DNA of 64,000 bases from Marsupella aquatica (lineage: Eukaryota; Marchantiophyta). Below are positions 47,832 through 59,367 of this stretch, one piece after another (the stretch's first letter is position 1; each line of letters begins with the position of its first letter). The translations under genes were made by a program, and so were the position numbers. Where the stretch lies: contig OZ316894.1 of the NCBI GenBank assembly GCA_973895155.1, positions 23,684,001 to 23,748,000 of the forward strand, in the 5' to 3' direction. Under the pieces are notes generated by a model. It ran no database searches and had not been told where the DNA came from. It was given only the letters and a program-made list of their open reading frames with translations.

Positions 47832-50800
47832 CGAGGAGCATTTTTGTGTATACACACACTTTTGGATGTCATGTGCTTGCTGTTGTGATTATTGTCTTTG
47901 CTCAATGGGGAGCCTTGATGTGCACCTGTTGATTTAATGCAGTCACTGAGTGTCTTTTCTCAAGTACTTGTGATTATCTTGGTGGGACTAATTGAGGAAT
48001 AAGGTTTGGATAAATCAATTGAGTGAAGGTTTAAGTTTATTACACATTTATAAGTAATACAAGCACAAAATCTAGTACTTGTGATTTTCTTGGTGGGCAC
48101 TAATTGGGGCATAAGGTTTGGGTAAATTGATTAAGTGAAAGTTTATGTGCATTACACATTCATAATCAATACATTTCACAAAATCTATGATGTCTCGAAT
48201 GAGGAAGTTGGCGAGCAAGGAAGAGAGTGAAAGAATATACAACCCAACAAGGGACTTAAGAAGTCCATAATTGCATGGAAAAACATAGTTGCCCCCAAAG
48301 AAGACAGGGTGGGGGGCTGGGGATTCTATACTTTGTGGAGCAAGCCAGATCACTGAAGATGAGATATATCTTGAAAAAATGATCACTCGGACTAAATCAT
48401 CATGAAGGGATTCAAGACAGGCCCGGGGAAGAAGGAGACGAGGTGGTGGGCTCCAATTGAAGCCATGCTGCTCTGCAAAGAACTTGTTATCAAAGGATCC
48501 ACGACGTTGAAGGGGCTTCTTAAAGTCTGGAATGAGAAGAGCAAACTCCTGAAATTCAATTTTGGAATTGGTATGCTTCCAGTCACTCTTTCCATCGAGC
48601 AGATTGCTCTCATGTGCGCCAGAAAAACAGGTGGATCATGTGGAAGGAGTTGACCTGAGACAATACATGATCAAAAGGAACATTAAGAAGATCTTTGATC
48701 TGTGGCAAACTCAAGGGGGTTGGCTGAATGAGGAGGAGCTACACCAACTGGTTAGGAGTAATTGACAAAGCAGGCACCCAAAATTCATTAAGGCCTACCA
48801 TAACCTTCAGCAAGGCACAGGCCTCAATGAGGGGCTTCTACAGGACTGAAGAGGGTGGCAGTGGGATTGGCAAGGGAAGAATTGGGGCCACTCAATTTGG
48901 ATCAAATGCTCTATCCCCAAGGATTACAAGTTGCTAAGCTGAATCGCAAATGGAAGAACTTGACCACCTCAGCCAATGGCGTCAATTGTATATGAAACTC
49001 TGGGAAGGCTGAGCGGTACCAAAGGTGAGATTCTCCTCGGGCTTCTCCTCAACCATGGTTTCTTCACTAATGTCAGGGACAGGCATTAGCAGGTCTGTGA
49101 TGGCATTTGCTCCGGATGTAAATCCTGTTTTGACCACACAGAACATTTATTCTTCAGCAGTGGCACCGTTACGGGGAGATGGGGGGAAGTGCAGAGGCTT
49201 ACAGTGTAGGACGCCCCTGCTCTCAAAAGCCCTATTAACTCTTTATGCGAGGCCATGACTTTTGTTATTAAGACATCTAAGTATTGTTCTCTTGATGGGA
49301 ATGTGCAGTAGCATTTGGAAAGAGAGAAGCAAATTAAGTTGTCCACTCTCATTACTCGGCAGGCTCCCTGGTTGGGTGATACTGCGCCAAATGGAAACCC
49401 ATCTGACCTCCATGTTGACTATGTGTAAGTTGCCTTAGAAGAGCTCTCAAACAATTACAGGCTGTTCTCCTCCCATGGGAAAACACGGAGAGCCCAGTTC
49501 CCCTTAACGCCAATACCAATGATGAGTGAGAATTTGATTTTGAAGGCTCCTTACACAAATGTGATGAGATTGAAGTACTGTCTGGAACCTTTTAGTAATT
49601 TAGATTACTTCACTCCCTCCCAGCCCTTGAGGAAAGGAGGGCTAGGACGTAGAATTTAGGTAGACTGCGGAATCCTTTCTTAGCTGATAGCCACCTCTGG
49701 AATAGACATAGGAAGAACCAGGACCTTGGACAGTGGGAAGCTGAGACCGGGTGGCCACTCAGGGTTCCCTGGCCAGATTAGTGTGTGTCGGGGTCTTGGC
49801 TGGTTGCCCCCTGGGGGCATTTGTTTTGCTCTTCCTGCCGGGGCATCTTTTGTCCCTTGGGGCTTGTTTGTTGAGCCCCTCCCCTTTTCTCAAAAGAGAA
49901 GAGGGGTAAAGTTAAATGTATGGGATTGTGATAAGTGCAAATATATTGTTATCAAGGGTTTCACAATTATAAAGTTTCTTAGAAAAGGTGCAGGAAATGA
50001 ACAGGAAATGAACAGGAAATGTCATGCACTTGTGTATTGTGCACTTATAGAGAGTCAGCGTGTCCTGTAGTGGGGTTGTCAAAGTGACATCAATGAATGG
50101 CAAAGCTATACAGTGAGGCTGTCAAAGTTGGTGACAGCCAATAATGAAGGCAGTGTCAAGAAGCTCAATCATAGGACGTACTTGTTTACTGTATATCAAG
50201 CAGCTTAATATTTAAGGTTTATGGAATGTCACCTTTTGTGAAGGAGAAGATGCTACAAATATTCCTGAACTGTGTTACTACATTATTTTCTGACCCCCTC
50301 CAGTTTTCTTAAATCTTCCTAGATTTAGGAATGACAGTTAGATTCTGGCTGATACGGTGTGTGGCTAGGTATGACAATATGGAATACAGAAAGGCTAGTT
50401 GCTACAACTTGTTGGAGAGTTGGAATCTAGTGAATTTTTGCCACAAAAAAATTCCTGGTATCAAGAGCTCTGAAGGAGGGGCATGCAATTGTAGAGGTTC
50501 CAAGGGTCACTTTGGACAACTCACAGCCCAAGGGCATGGGCAAGGGAGAAAGGGTAGGTCCTTGGCGCTATTGAATTGCATCCTGGAAAGGTCTTCCTAA
50601 TTTTGCCTACTTAGAGAGACTATCAACAAATCTAGATCCAGAGTTGTGTCAAAGAATCGGATGAAATGAAGGATGATCATTGCTGTTAAGCCAAGAAATG
50701 AGTAAACCCTAGAGTTCTTGCTCCAACACAGATTAACTCATGAAACTCTCGTCAAAATCCTGGTCACTGCTGTGACCTCGAAGTTGTTTCCTTCCCCTCC

Positions 50801-53712
50801 AACAGGACTGTCATGACTTAGAGCAAAGCACATCCCAAAGCCCTTCTGGCAGTTCCAGCCTCTATCCTCAGTAGTTAAACTGAGAGACAATCAACTCACC
50901 TGGATCTCTGCCAAAATAAGCGTCAACTAACCCCGAATTGGCAGCTCAACTCACCCTGGATTCTGTGCAGAAATAACACTAGACTCAACCCAATTTGGCG
51001 ACATTAGGGATAACTTTAATATCTAGGATCCAGATTACCTTACGCAACAGTGCGTAAGCACACCACAATAGATTTTACGTGGACCTCTGAGGAACAGCTA
51101 CGAGAGATCAAATTGCTGTGGCACTGAGAAGGGCATATTGGAGCTTGTAAAAGTTGGGAGAAAACACCAAATTGTTGTTCGTGTTATGGAATCAACTATG
51201 GAGCGTCTCTCTCAGTTAGAAGCTCAGTGTCTATGAAATAGTTATCGAGATTCAGGATACAAGACCTGTACTACGAGCTCGTGTTAATGTCATTCCTTGT
51301 TCCTTTCTTTCCTTTGTAATTTTACAGGGCTTTGGAGACCATTGTTCCTTTAGAATCAATGTCTATTGTAGTTGTTCTACTGTTTGAGGACGCCACTGAG
51401 ACCTGTATAAGTAGAGGCCGAAGAGGCCTAGAAAGAAGGAAGATCGACGGACTAAATTGCTAACCTAAATCTAACAGCTACTCTTCTCTGACTACCGTAA
51501 ATTAAGCATAAGGGACAACTGAGATGCGGCACCTGACCTACCTAAAATCCTCAAGCTACACAATGTAACAGTTTTATCTCTCACTTAGGTTACGAGTATC
51601 ACGCAGGTCGTAACAGGATCCTCCTCCTTGAATTCCCCAGACGATGCAGGACCTCTACCTCGAGCTCGTGGAAACGTATTTGCTGTAGCGTAACGAGAAC
51701 AATGTTTGGGCAGGCTTTTGAGGGAGTGAGGAAGGAACTTCATGCTTTCGACACGCTGGAACTTAGGAAGTTGAGGGTCTTCAGGTAATATTCATTTGTT
51801 GTGAAGAGCCAAAACAATCCATTTCTACGGAGGATCCATTTTCAAATTGTGTCCGCAGAAGAAGGTGGAATCTTTCCGTAAAGATAATGCAACAATTGAT
51901 TGGTCTAATAGACAAAGATAAACACATTGCACAAAAGCTATCCAGCTCTCGGTGACCAATGTTCACCAGATGTCTCTGTAAACTGTGCACCCACAGCTTA
52001 GAAAGCTCTGTCAAGGAGCTACGACTCACAGTTGAGAAACAGTTCACATCTGGACAGATTGAAGTACTTAAAGGGCCGCCTGATTCGCAAGAGCAGGGAT
52101 GCAGGATGAAGACAGCTAAAAGGTGCTGCTGGTGTATCCGGGTGAATAGTTAAGAAGAGAGAACGATTGAAGATCACAGCAATTGATCTTAATTAAAAGA
52201 GAAATCCAAACTACCAGAGAGTTCCTAATCACTCACGTCTTCGTGCTCTGTTGTTATGGATTTGATCTTATACGGTACGATGAGTTTCTATGGAGACTCG
52301 GTCAAAAGAATTGCATACATCTTAGATGCAATCTAGTGTGTGCCATGGTCTCAAAATAAAAGCTAGTGCAGAAAAGAAGGCTTCTGCAAGATTATGTTGC
52401 TTTACTTAGGATCCGCGCAGAACCAGGCAATTTGTCGCCTATTCAATATATCTGGAAGTGTCAGACATCCACCGAAGTGTTCGCTGAAAAGCAAGGTTGC
52501 AATCAATCTTGAGTCCAGTGATGTCAGCAAAGTTGCTGCCCATACCTACACAGGCTACGAGCATCGTAAAAAAACGGCTACGAGCATGGCCATTCTCAAC
52601 CTTTCCGTGCACCTTTTCGTCAAATTGTTCGTTTCTAACATGCAAAAGATCAGGAGACAGGACCCACCTGTTCGAAAGGAGGACATAAGCATTGAAGGAA
52701 GTGTTTTCCCACCTGCCGCAATTCGAACGTGGGGTGTGTTTGTACTGTGCTACACAGTTAGAAAAATAGACATGACATTAGTTGCTGAGATGCAGCTCAT
52801 AACTAGCCTGGGGTCTTGGCTAGCAGGAACGGCGTTTGATCACTGTTCCAAATTCTAAGAAAGGGGCCCACCGTCATATTTCCTCCGGCCATAATGCAAG
52901 ACGGGACGATATGGTGGTCACAGCAGCAGTTCATTGCATTGAATTAGGATGACTGGAGCTGACGTCGACGAACGCTCAATTCCCTTCTCATTCTCTGCAG
53001 ATTGATATATAGTAGACCGATGTGGTTGTCAAGACCTTGGCGTTGATCATTAGCTAAGTATTGAGGCCCCGACCAGCTCACAATATTTTCCCGAGACAAG
53101 AAATTTGTGGTGGGACAGCTTCTGTGCCAAGCCGGCACCTCCTTTGACACAAGAATGACTTGTCACACATTCGGCAAGACGACGAAGCTGTATGCTTCTA
53201 AGATACTCTTTTCCAGTCAGTGTATATTTCAGTCGAGAGAACATCGTTTGCAAGAGCAGTTTATCGTGTAAAAGTACACTGCTGTGCTAGTGGTGACGAA
53301 TCGGCAACGCCTGGACTAGTCCATGTGAAGAGTTGCCCGGTCAGCATCCTGTAGGACTGAAGCAATGATGTCTGGCTCTATAGGAGCAGGGTAAGCGGCC
53401 CTCTCATTCTTTGAAACGAAGAAAATATTACGAGGTACGTCAGTTATAGCAATCAACAAGCTCTGCCGATTCACGTTTCTTTAGACCTGCCTATCATAAG
53501 AGGCAGTTAAAAATCCACTTTTAAAACATACCTGAATCCAGAAAGAGCCAGCAAGGATATTGACAAGCTCTGAGGCTATGACAAAGTGCACGATGGAATT
53601 ATGCAAATAACGCTTGATTCTTATTATTGATCAGAGCGGACGAATAGAGTGACCCCGTTCAAAATTCCACTTATGAGGAACTGCTGGGGTGCCGTAGTGC
53701 AAAATCAGTGAG
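47832..53712. other. intergenic; weak plant-mobile-domain-like fragment at 48402-48650
   Basis: The plus frame 48402-48653 contains LLKVWNEKSKLLKFNFG followed by MLPVTLSIEQIALM. The spacing of W, F, G and TL resembles plant mobile domain proteins of transposon origin, but the similarity is weak and the frame breaks soon after. Near-identical phrases ATTTTCTTGGTGGG occur around 47970 and 48085 in a local duplication of about 110 bases. Elsewhere (49000-53700) short ORFs on both strands (51781-52047 minus, 52394-52858 plus) have no recognisable domain. Confidence 0.35.
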
Positions 53713-54294
53713 TTAAGGTCTAAGAATTTCTTTAAGAACTACACTTAGGTCCTGTGCAGCCTTCGAGACATCCCCACCACGTCTGCAAACATAAGGATCA
53801 ATGAGTTTGAATGGAGCCCTTACGATCTCACCAGACAATACGAAGGCAACCAACCAACCGAAACAAACACCATTTGCGCCAAGCCTAGTCTGTAAGCCAA
53901 CCAGTAGCATCCCTCTACTTCCAAGACACGCGCGGACAAGAAAGTTATGGTCATGCAAGAAGCCAGTAAGAGTGGTGCAGTTGAAGTCTAAAGAAATCTA
54001 CCTGCATGTTGGTCAAACGTGATTGGATGATGGTAGTCATGGTATGGTGCTGTTGCATTAACTTATCGATGAGCTCTTCGCCCGGCACTAATAAGAGTGG
54101 TGCAGTTGAAGCCTAAAAAACCCTACCTGCATGTTGGTAAAAACGTGATTGCATGACGCTAGTCATGGGATGGTGCTGTTGCATTAACTTCTGGATGACC
54201 TCTTCATCCGACACTAATAGTGTTCCATGCCCATTTGACTGATCCTCTACACGCTTTACCGTGTCAGGTAGTATTGAAGATGATTCAACCAGGA
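53713..54294 (-). pseudogene. KTN80: katanin p80 subunit, C-terminal (con80) remnant with duplicated exon
   Basis: Katanin p80 targets the p60 severing ATPase to microtubules; its C-terminal con80 domain binds p60. Three exon-like pieces remain. At 54127-54294, EEVIQKLMQQHHPMTSVMQS opens con80 and ends at a GT donor. At 54002-54088, EELIDKLMQQHHTMTTIIQS and RLTNMQ form a tandem second copy of the same exon with its flanks. At 53713-53782, RGGDVSKAAQDLSVVLKEIL and a stop match the family C-terminus. The first copy has one extra T in its T run (TTTTTACC), which shifts its frame. The central con80 helices (the usual VRRFW block and what follows) are missing from the 220 bases between, and no WD40 exons were found to the right. 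I infer a deleted relic. The identification rests on two short matches. Confidence 0.55.
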
Positions 54295-56389
54295 CTTGAC
54301 ACAGGATATCGTGAAACAAAACCAAACAGCAAGAGAATACTCTTCAATTATTCTTCAAGCATCTCTCAAGAAAACACACTGCGTGCCTGGTTACCAAGGG
54401 AAATGCTGCAAGGTTGAGGAAATACCACAAAGCAAGATAATTGGTTACGTTAGAAAGACGCTTGGAGGGAAACATTTGAACTACTCGTCGGGTTTAAGGA
54501 GTCTGACATTACCTTAGACCTCAAAAACTACAACAATGTGAATAGATTCGACCGATCATATCGGAAATTATATAAAATCAGCTGAAATCCAATCCTGAAG
54601 GTTTCAACCACAATTTTTCGCCTGTCTTTGCGTCTCTACAACATCATGCCTCTCCTTTCGACCAAATTGAGCAAAGAGTCCTTGCATTCTAGTGGCCTAA
54701 CTCGACATTCATGAGATAGCAATTAAAGAAACTCTTCATAGATAGGGCCAAGAACCATCGGATCAATTCACTTAGGGCAAAAGAGTTCAAAGAGGCTTGC
54801 ACTTTCATGAACCATTCGTGCTTCTGAGGCAGCGACCAAGGATGAGTCTTACTCAGAAATGGCCCATTGGAACAGGCATTCGCATGTTTAGCAGTGGTGT
54901 CAATGTCGAGGAGCTAGACCTCCAAGAAAATAATCCACTGAGGACAACTGACAAACGACGGAACCTCAACAGTCTCCTAGAAAATGGCCGACAATTGTTA
55001 ATTGACAGAGCAGCACTTGCACATAATAAATTTACAGAGGGGCTGGATCGTTTCCAAAGACGGTTGCCAAGAGCTTCTCCCGCAAATTGGCATTACATGA
55101 GATTGGATTCTCAAAGCAACAATTCTTCCAGCGTAAGGAGTCGAAGTGACCGATCAAACAAATCAGTTGGCTCAGTTTAGGGTTTGGGTACCAAGATACC
55201 TGATATTGCTTCCCATGAATCGATCGACTCAACTCCACCATTTCAACGCCACCATCAGCACATCTACGACCAAGGAACTGAATCAGTTTCTTCTAGCTCT
55301 CAAATCCGTTGGCCAGTTTGCAGTTCAGGTGCCAAGATACTCGATCTTCCTTACAGGAATCGTTCGATTCAATTCCACACAGCAAGAATAACATCGATAC
55401 TCCCCAGAAGTCAATCAATTTCACAGAGACAATTTGGGACTGGTGCGGAATGCATTTCTCGTGCTGATGGATCAGATTCCATTGGGAGAGATCGGACAAA
55501 TCGATTGCCTGAATGTAGGGTTTCTGTGCCAAGATACTTGACCCTGCTTCGCAAGATTCGATTTATTCAATTCCACACAGCGACGATTACACCGATCCAT
55601 CTACTTGATATCCTTCCCAACAATCGATCAATTCAATTCCGCACAGCTACGATTAACATCGACCCATCTACTAGATTATCCTTCTCAGGATTCGATCGAT
55701 TCAATTCCACACAGCAACAATAACATCGATACTCCCCAGAAATCAATCGATTCAATTCAAGAGACAATAACATCGATCCTCTACATAATTAATACTCCTT
55801 CCCAGGAATAGACCGATTCAATTTCCATGACGACGGAAAAATCAATTCTCTTCCACGTAAGGAATAGCATAAAGTTTCTTCTGTCACTGGTGGAATGAAA
55901 TTGATGTGCTGAAGGGTGCTAACGGGGATCACCCTTTACAGATTAGATTGGGCTCCCTACATACTCTTTCCCAGGAAGCCAACGCCACAATTCAACGGCG
56001 ACGAGAACGCATCCACGAGGGAGGTACTGCATCATTCTTTTGGTGCTCATGCCCGGACGCAACTCTTGCGCTCATAGATCGTCCTGTTCCGATTACAGAC
56101 ACGAAGTAGGGGTTCGACAGGAAAGTCGTTTCGATTCAATAAATTCGTAGTAAATCAGGAGTCCAAGAGAGACACAGGATATGTCACTCACCTAGCACTG
56201 GGCTGCGTTCGATGTTCAGGTGCCCAAGAACTTGATGCTCCATCACAGAAAAAACCCATGCAATTCCACTCAGCTGCGTTAACATCGATTCCTCAAAGAC
56301 CGATTTCCACGAGCATTTTCTGGAGCTCATGCGGAATATGAAGTGACAGTGGACATCCTTTTTAAATTACATTGGTCTTCCGTGAGGAA
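54295..56389. other. intergenic with a degenerate tandem array
   Basis: The interval to 54796 shows nothing. A plus frame at 54797-55180 (127 codons) is Asn/Arg/Ser-rich and unrecognised. From 55190 onward the DNA is the tandem array listed separately. Bases 56300-56389 include the region just past the U2 3' end, where a 3' processing box would lie; I could not identify one. Confidence 0.45.
55190..56300 (+). repeat. degenerate tandem array with GATTCAATTCCACACAGC consensus
   Basis: At least six diverged units recur at about 55215, 55365, 55560, 55625, 55690 and 55810. They share CTTCC(C)AGGAATCGAT-like and TCAATTCCACACAGC-like words, with AACATCGATACTCCCCAGAA between some. A longer-period word, GTGCCAAGATAC, occurs at about 55188, 55330 and 55530. 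A further weak copy lies at 56215-56300. Spacing is irregular (about 65-190 bases), so this is an old, partly deleted array. Confidence 0.7.
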
Positions 56390-56586
56390 GGTGGGCTGCG
56401 CCTGCCTTGGAGGTAGTGCGATACCAAGGCGACACTGGCAGGACCGAGATAGCAAGCTACCCCGTTGGCCCTGCACCCGAGAGAAATTAGATTAATATCG
56501 TGAGGGTCGATGACCCTCGTATCAGATATTAAACTGATAAGAACAGATACTACACTTGATCTTAGCCAAAAGGCCGAGAAAGGTAT
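56390..56586 (-). ncRNA. U2: U2 spliceosomal snRNA
   Basis: U2 snRNA pairs with intron branch sites in the spliceosome. The minus strand starts ATACCTTTCTCGGCC and continues TTTTGGCTAAGATCAAG and the branch-recognition core TGTAGTATCTG, then stem IIa and stem IIb (GAGGGTCATCGACCCTC). The 3' half forms stem III (GCAGGGCC with GGTCCTGC, loop CTTG) and stem IV (GCCTTGGTATCGCACTACC then TCCAAGGC). The length is about 197 nt, as in plants. The Sm-binding stretch reads AATTTCTCTCG and not the usual A-U5-6-G. Upstream I did not find the plant snRNA element RTCCCACATCG at its usual place near -70 (about 56655), so promoter strength is uncertain. The 3' end is estimated from stem IV. Confidence 0.92.
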
Positions 56587-57366
56587 GCATTAGCAGTGTC
56601 ACTCGCGAGATTAAGTACCTGGGGAGAGTGGTGAGTGATCTCCCCTGGGCTTATGGTCTTTTCGTTTCAAGGTCTCTCACGTACCAATTCCCGTGACCAG
56701 ACCTACACTACAGTACCGTTGTTCATTTCACCTTCCTATCGTCATTACGATACAATAGGCAAAGCTAGAGTAATTCCATTACACTCCCTGACGCCTCACC
56801 ACAGTGTTATGGTTTAGACGAACAAAAGGAGCCAGTTGTGGATATTAGAGGAATCGCTCATGGGAGGGAAAGAGAAGCCAGTCAACTCGAATTCTAAACG
56901 AATCCCCCAAACCAAGAGAAGTTAAACCACAATTCAATGTATATTCGAGTGAGTGGTCTTATCAACTCTACATAAAGTGTATATTTAGATGGCAATCCTA
57001 ACTGGCCCGGACCAAGCCCTTAAGTGGTTTAAAGTTGGGGGGCATAACCTCTAGGGTGAGGCCACAGAACCTTGTGCCAGCTTGATATGGATATGACTCC
57101 CATATTGCCATTCACATAAGTCATTGGCATTGTATACAGTTGCAGCTCCAATTAAGTTTGTAAAAAGGAACCAAATAGTTCAAATGTGGCAATTCCAACA
57201 GGCAATTCCAACAAGACTTTCAATTAAGTTTGTAAAAAAGGGACAATGTAGTTGAAATCAATCCTTTAGCTATTCAATAATTTTTACTACTGACAGAAAA
57301 ACCAAAATTTTCTTATGTCACGTTTGGAAACTGAAACAGACTAGCCTGACTATCCATTTTTTGAAT

Positions 57367-57504
57367 AGGATAATGTCCTTGTTAGAGGGCATTGTGGGAT
57401 ATAATGCCCTGAAAAATGAGGGCAGTAGCCCGAGTTTTGAGGGAATTATTCTCATAATGCCCGTAACTAGGACATTAATGTACGTAAAAACTTGAGTGAC
57501 TTAA
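57367..57504 (-). repeat. small dispersed repeat, fuller copy
   Basis: The minus strand starts AGTCACTCAAGTTTTTACG and ends GGACATTATCCTATTC. It is the longer relative of 40865-40926. Its middle (about 84 bases) contains GGGCATTATGAG- and GGGCATTATATCCC-type words, so internal sub-repeats exist. Confidence 0.65.
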
Positions 57505-57763
57505 TAGAAATGAGGATAAAAAAGTGTCGACCCTCAATGACAGCAGCTTACCAAAGTTTCTTCAAGTAATGAAGAAGAGCTGGCCGTTTCACCATAGCCC
57601 TCAACCCTTGATGACAGCAACTCGCCTCTTCACAGACGACCGGCCTAATCTATCAACTCTCTTCACTTGCAGCCCCTACTGCACTGACTCTCTTCAAAGG
57701 TGGCCCTGTTTTCAGATGCGATGCACTACTCCCAACACTATTCCACCCCCATCCCCATTTTCA

Positions 57764-57783
57764 CCCCCCCCCCCCCCCCCCCC
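57764..57783 (+). repeat. poly-C run of 20 with C-rich flanks
   Basis: Twenty consecutive C residues lie within a C-rich stretch (57743-57797). The minus strand is G-rich and could form a quadruplex; the length may also be an assembly estimate. Confidence 0.9.
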
Positions 57784-58923
57784 TTCACCCCCACCCGTAA
57801 TTTGATATTGCCCTTTAAGTCCTTGGACATAAACAGGGACCAAGACAATAAAGAATCCTGCAATAACAATGATGATATACTATTTCTGGTTGATTTTTGC
57901 CCTATCTGTGTTTTTGTGCACTCTACTTTTCTGTTTTGTCCCCATTGAAAGTTCCTTTCTAGAGGCTTCACTCTACATACTAGCACTCAAAAGTAGCTTT
58001 TTATTGTGCTTTATTAGTAAGATGCTATGCTTCCAAGACCAAATTGAAATGCTAGTGGATAAGAAAGAGTATAGGTTTGTGATAATTAGAGTAACTGGTA
58101 TTAATTTCTTTGTGCGTATGTTAGGCCATGACTAGACTGACTGGAGGGGGACCCAAGAGTTTGGAAATTTTGATGCAAATGGTGCTTGTTTGCAAGTAAG
58201 AAATTTGTGTATCCATATACAAGTTGAAAACTTGGTCACTACCCTAAAGCACAAGAATATAAATAGGATATTTTGGGGCACAAACAACCATTGCATTGTC
58301 ACAGCTAAAAGAACTAAACACTCATACTTTATCTGCATACAGTCTTAGTTTGTATTTTATGTGTTCAACTTCACCTGATAGTCCATCTCGTTTGTACTGT
58401 TTCCATGGTCCAAGCTCTTCAGCAAGTGCCATAACTATGCACAAATTTTGCAAGCTCTAACTAATAGGCATCCACCATAAAGTCTTCAACTTTCAAACCT
58501 AGCTACAGTAGCCTTTGTTTACTTCATTCATGTACTCAATTCAAAATTGTTGCCCAGTTTTGACACTGTCTTGTTCTGCCATGGTATTGGACTGGTTTTA
58601 CTAACAAATGGGAAACAGTTCAATTCATGGATGTTTACATGAATCAATTGAGTAAAGTGTTGGCTTATAGCTAAAGATGCTTTGAGCTTCAGGGTCCATA
58701 TAGTTTGACTTTGGATTGAGTTTTATTGAGACGATCACAAAGTCAAAGGAGCTAATAATGTCAATCTTGGCAAGGGCAGGGAAAGACAAGTACCCTATTT
58801 GTTTTGGTTATTAAAAGGGAATTAATCAAAATGAGGTTTCATTATTGCGCTGGTCCCAAAGTTCTTCACTAGCCTGATGAATCTGAGCAGTTTGACAAGG
58901 ATGGATGTCATCAAGGTTGTTCT

Positions 58924-59015
58924 AACTAAATAGAAGGAGTTTGTACATTTGCAAGTTCAAACCTGGTTGTACAAACTAAATAGAAGGAGTTTATACGTTT
59001 TGCAAATTCAAACCT
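58924..59015 (+). repeat. 51-bp tandem repeat
   Basis: The unit ACTAAATAGAAGGAGTTT...TTCAAACCT occurs at 58924-58963 and 58975-59015 with a few substitutions and one inserted T. It is non-coding. Confidence 0.85.
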
Positions 59016-59367
59016 ACCAAATTGTTTGGAAAACATGTAGAGTATTCCGCATCTTTTGCAGACCTGATGTTGCTGACAAATACTTCTTTTTTAGATTTAT
59101 TTGTTGCTGGTGAGACTTGACAAGCTCCTTAGTCAGCTAGAAAACCATTGAACACCAACTTGTACAAGGAAAGATCGTGAGTGTCCTGACTGCATGAGTT
59201 CCTTTATTGCATAAGAAGTTTGTTGACACTAGTATTCCTTTTGCACCAAGTTGAGAGCATACAGATTCAAGCAGAGTTGGATTTCTTGTGGTGAGCACAT
59301 TTAAGATGAAAAATTGTTCTACGCAATGAGAACGTCCATGATTGTTGACAATTGTTTTACAACTAAG

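Larger units (their letters stand above)
56587..59367. other. intergenic, AT-rich, no supported gene
   Basis: Bases 56587-56700 would hold the U2 promoter. Apart from the small repeats listed, the interval holds no open frame with recognisable content; 57869-58135 (plus) is a Phe/Leu-rich frame in AT-rich DNA and not convincing. Confidence 0.5.

Noticed and set aside
54797-55180. 127-codon plus-strand frame next to the katanin relic
   Set aside because: No recognisable domain; it runs into the tandem array and its Asn/Ser/Arg-rich end looks like low-complexity DNA.
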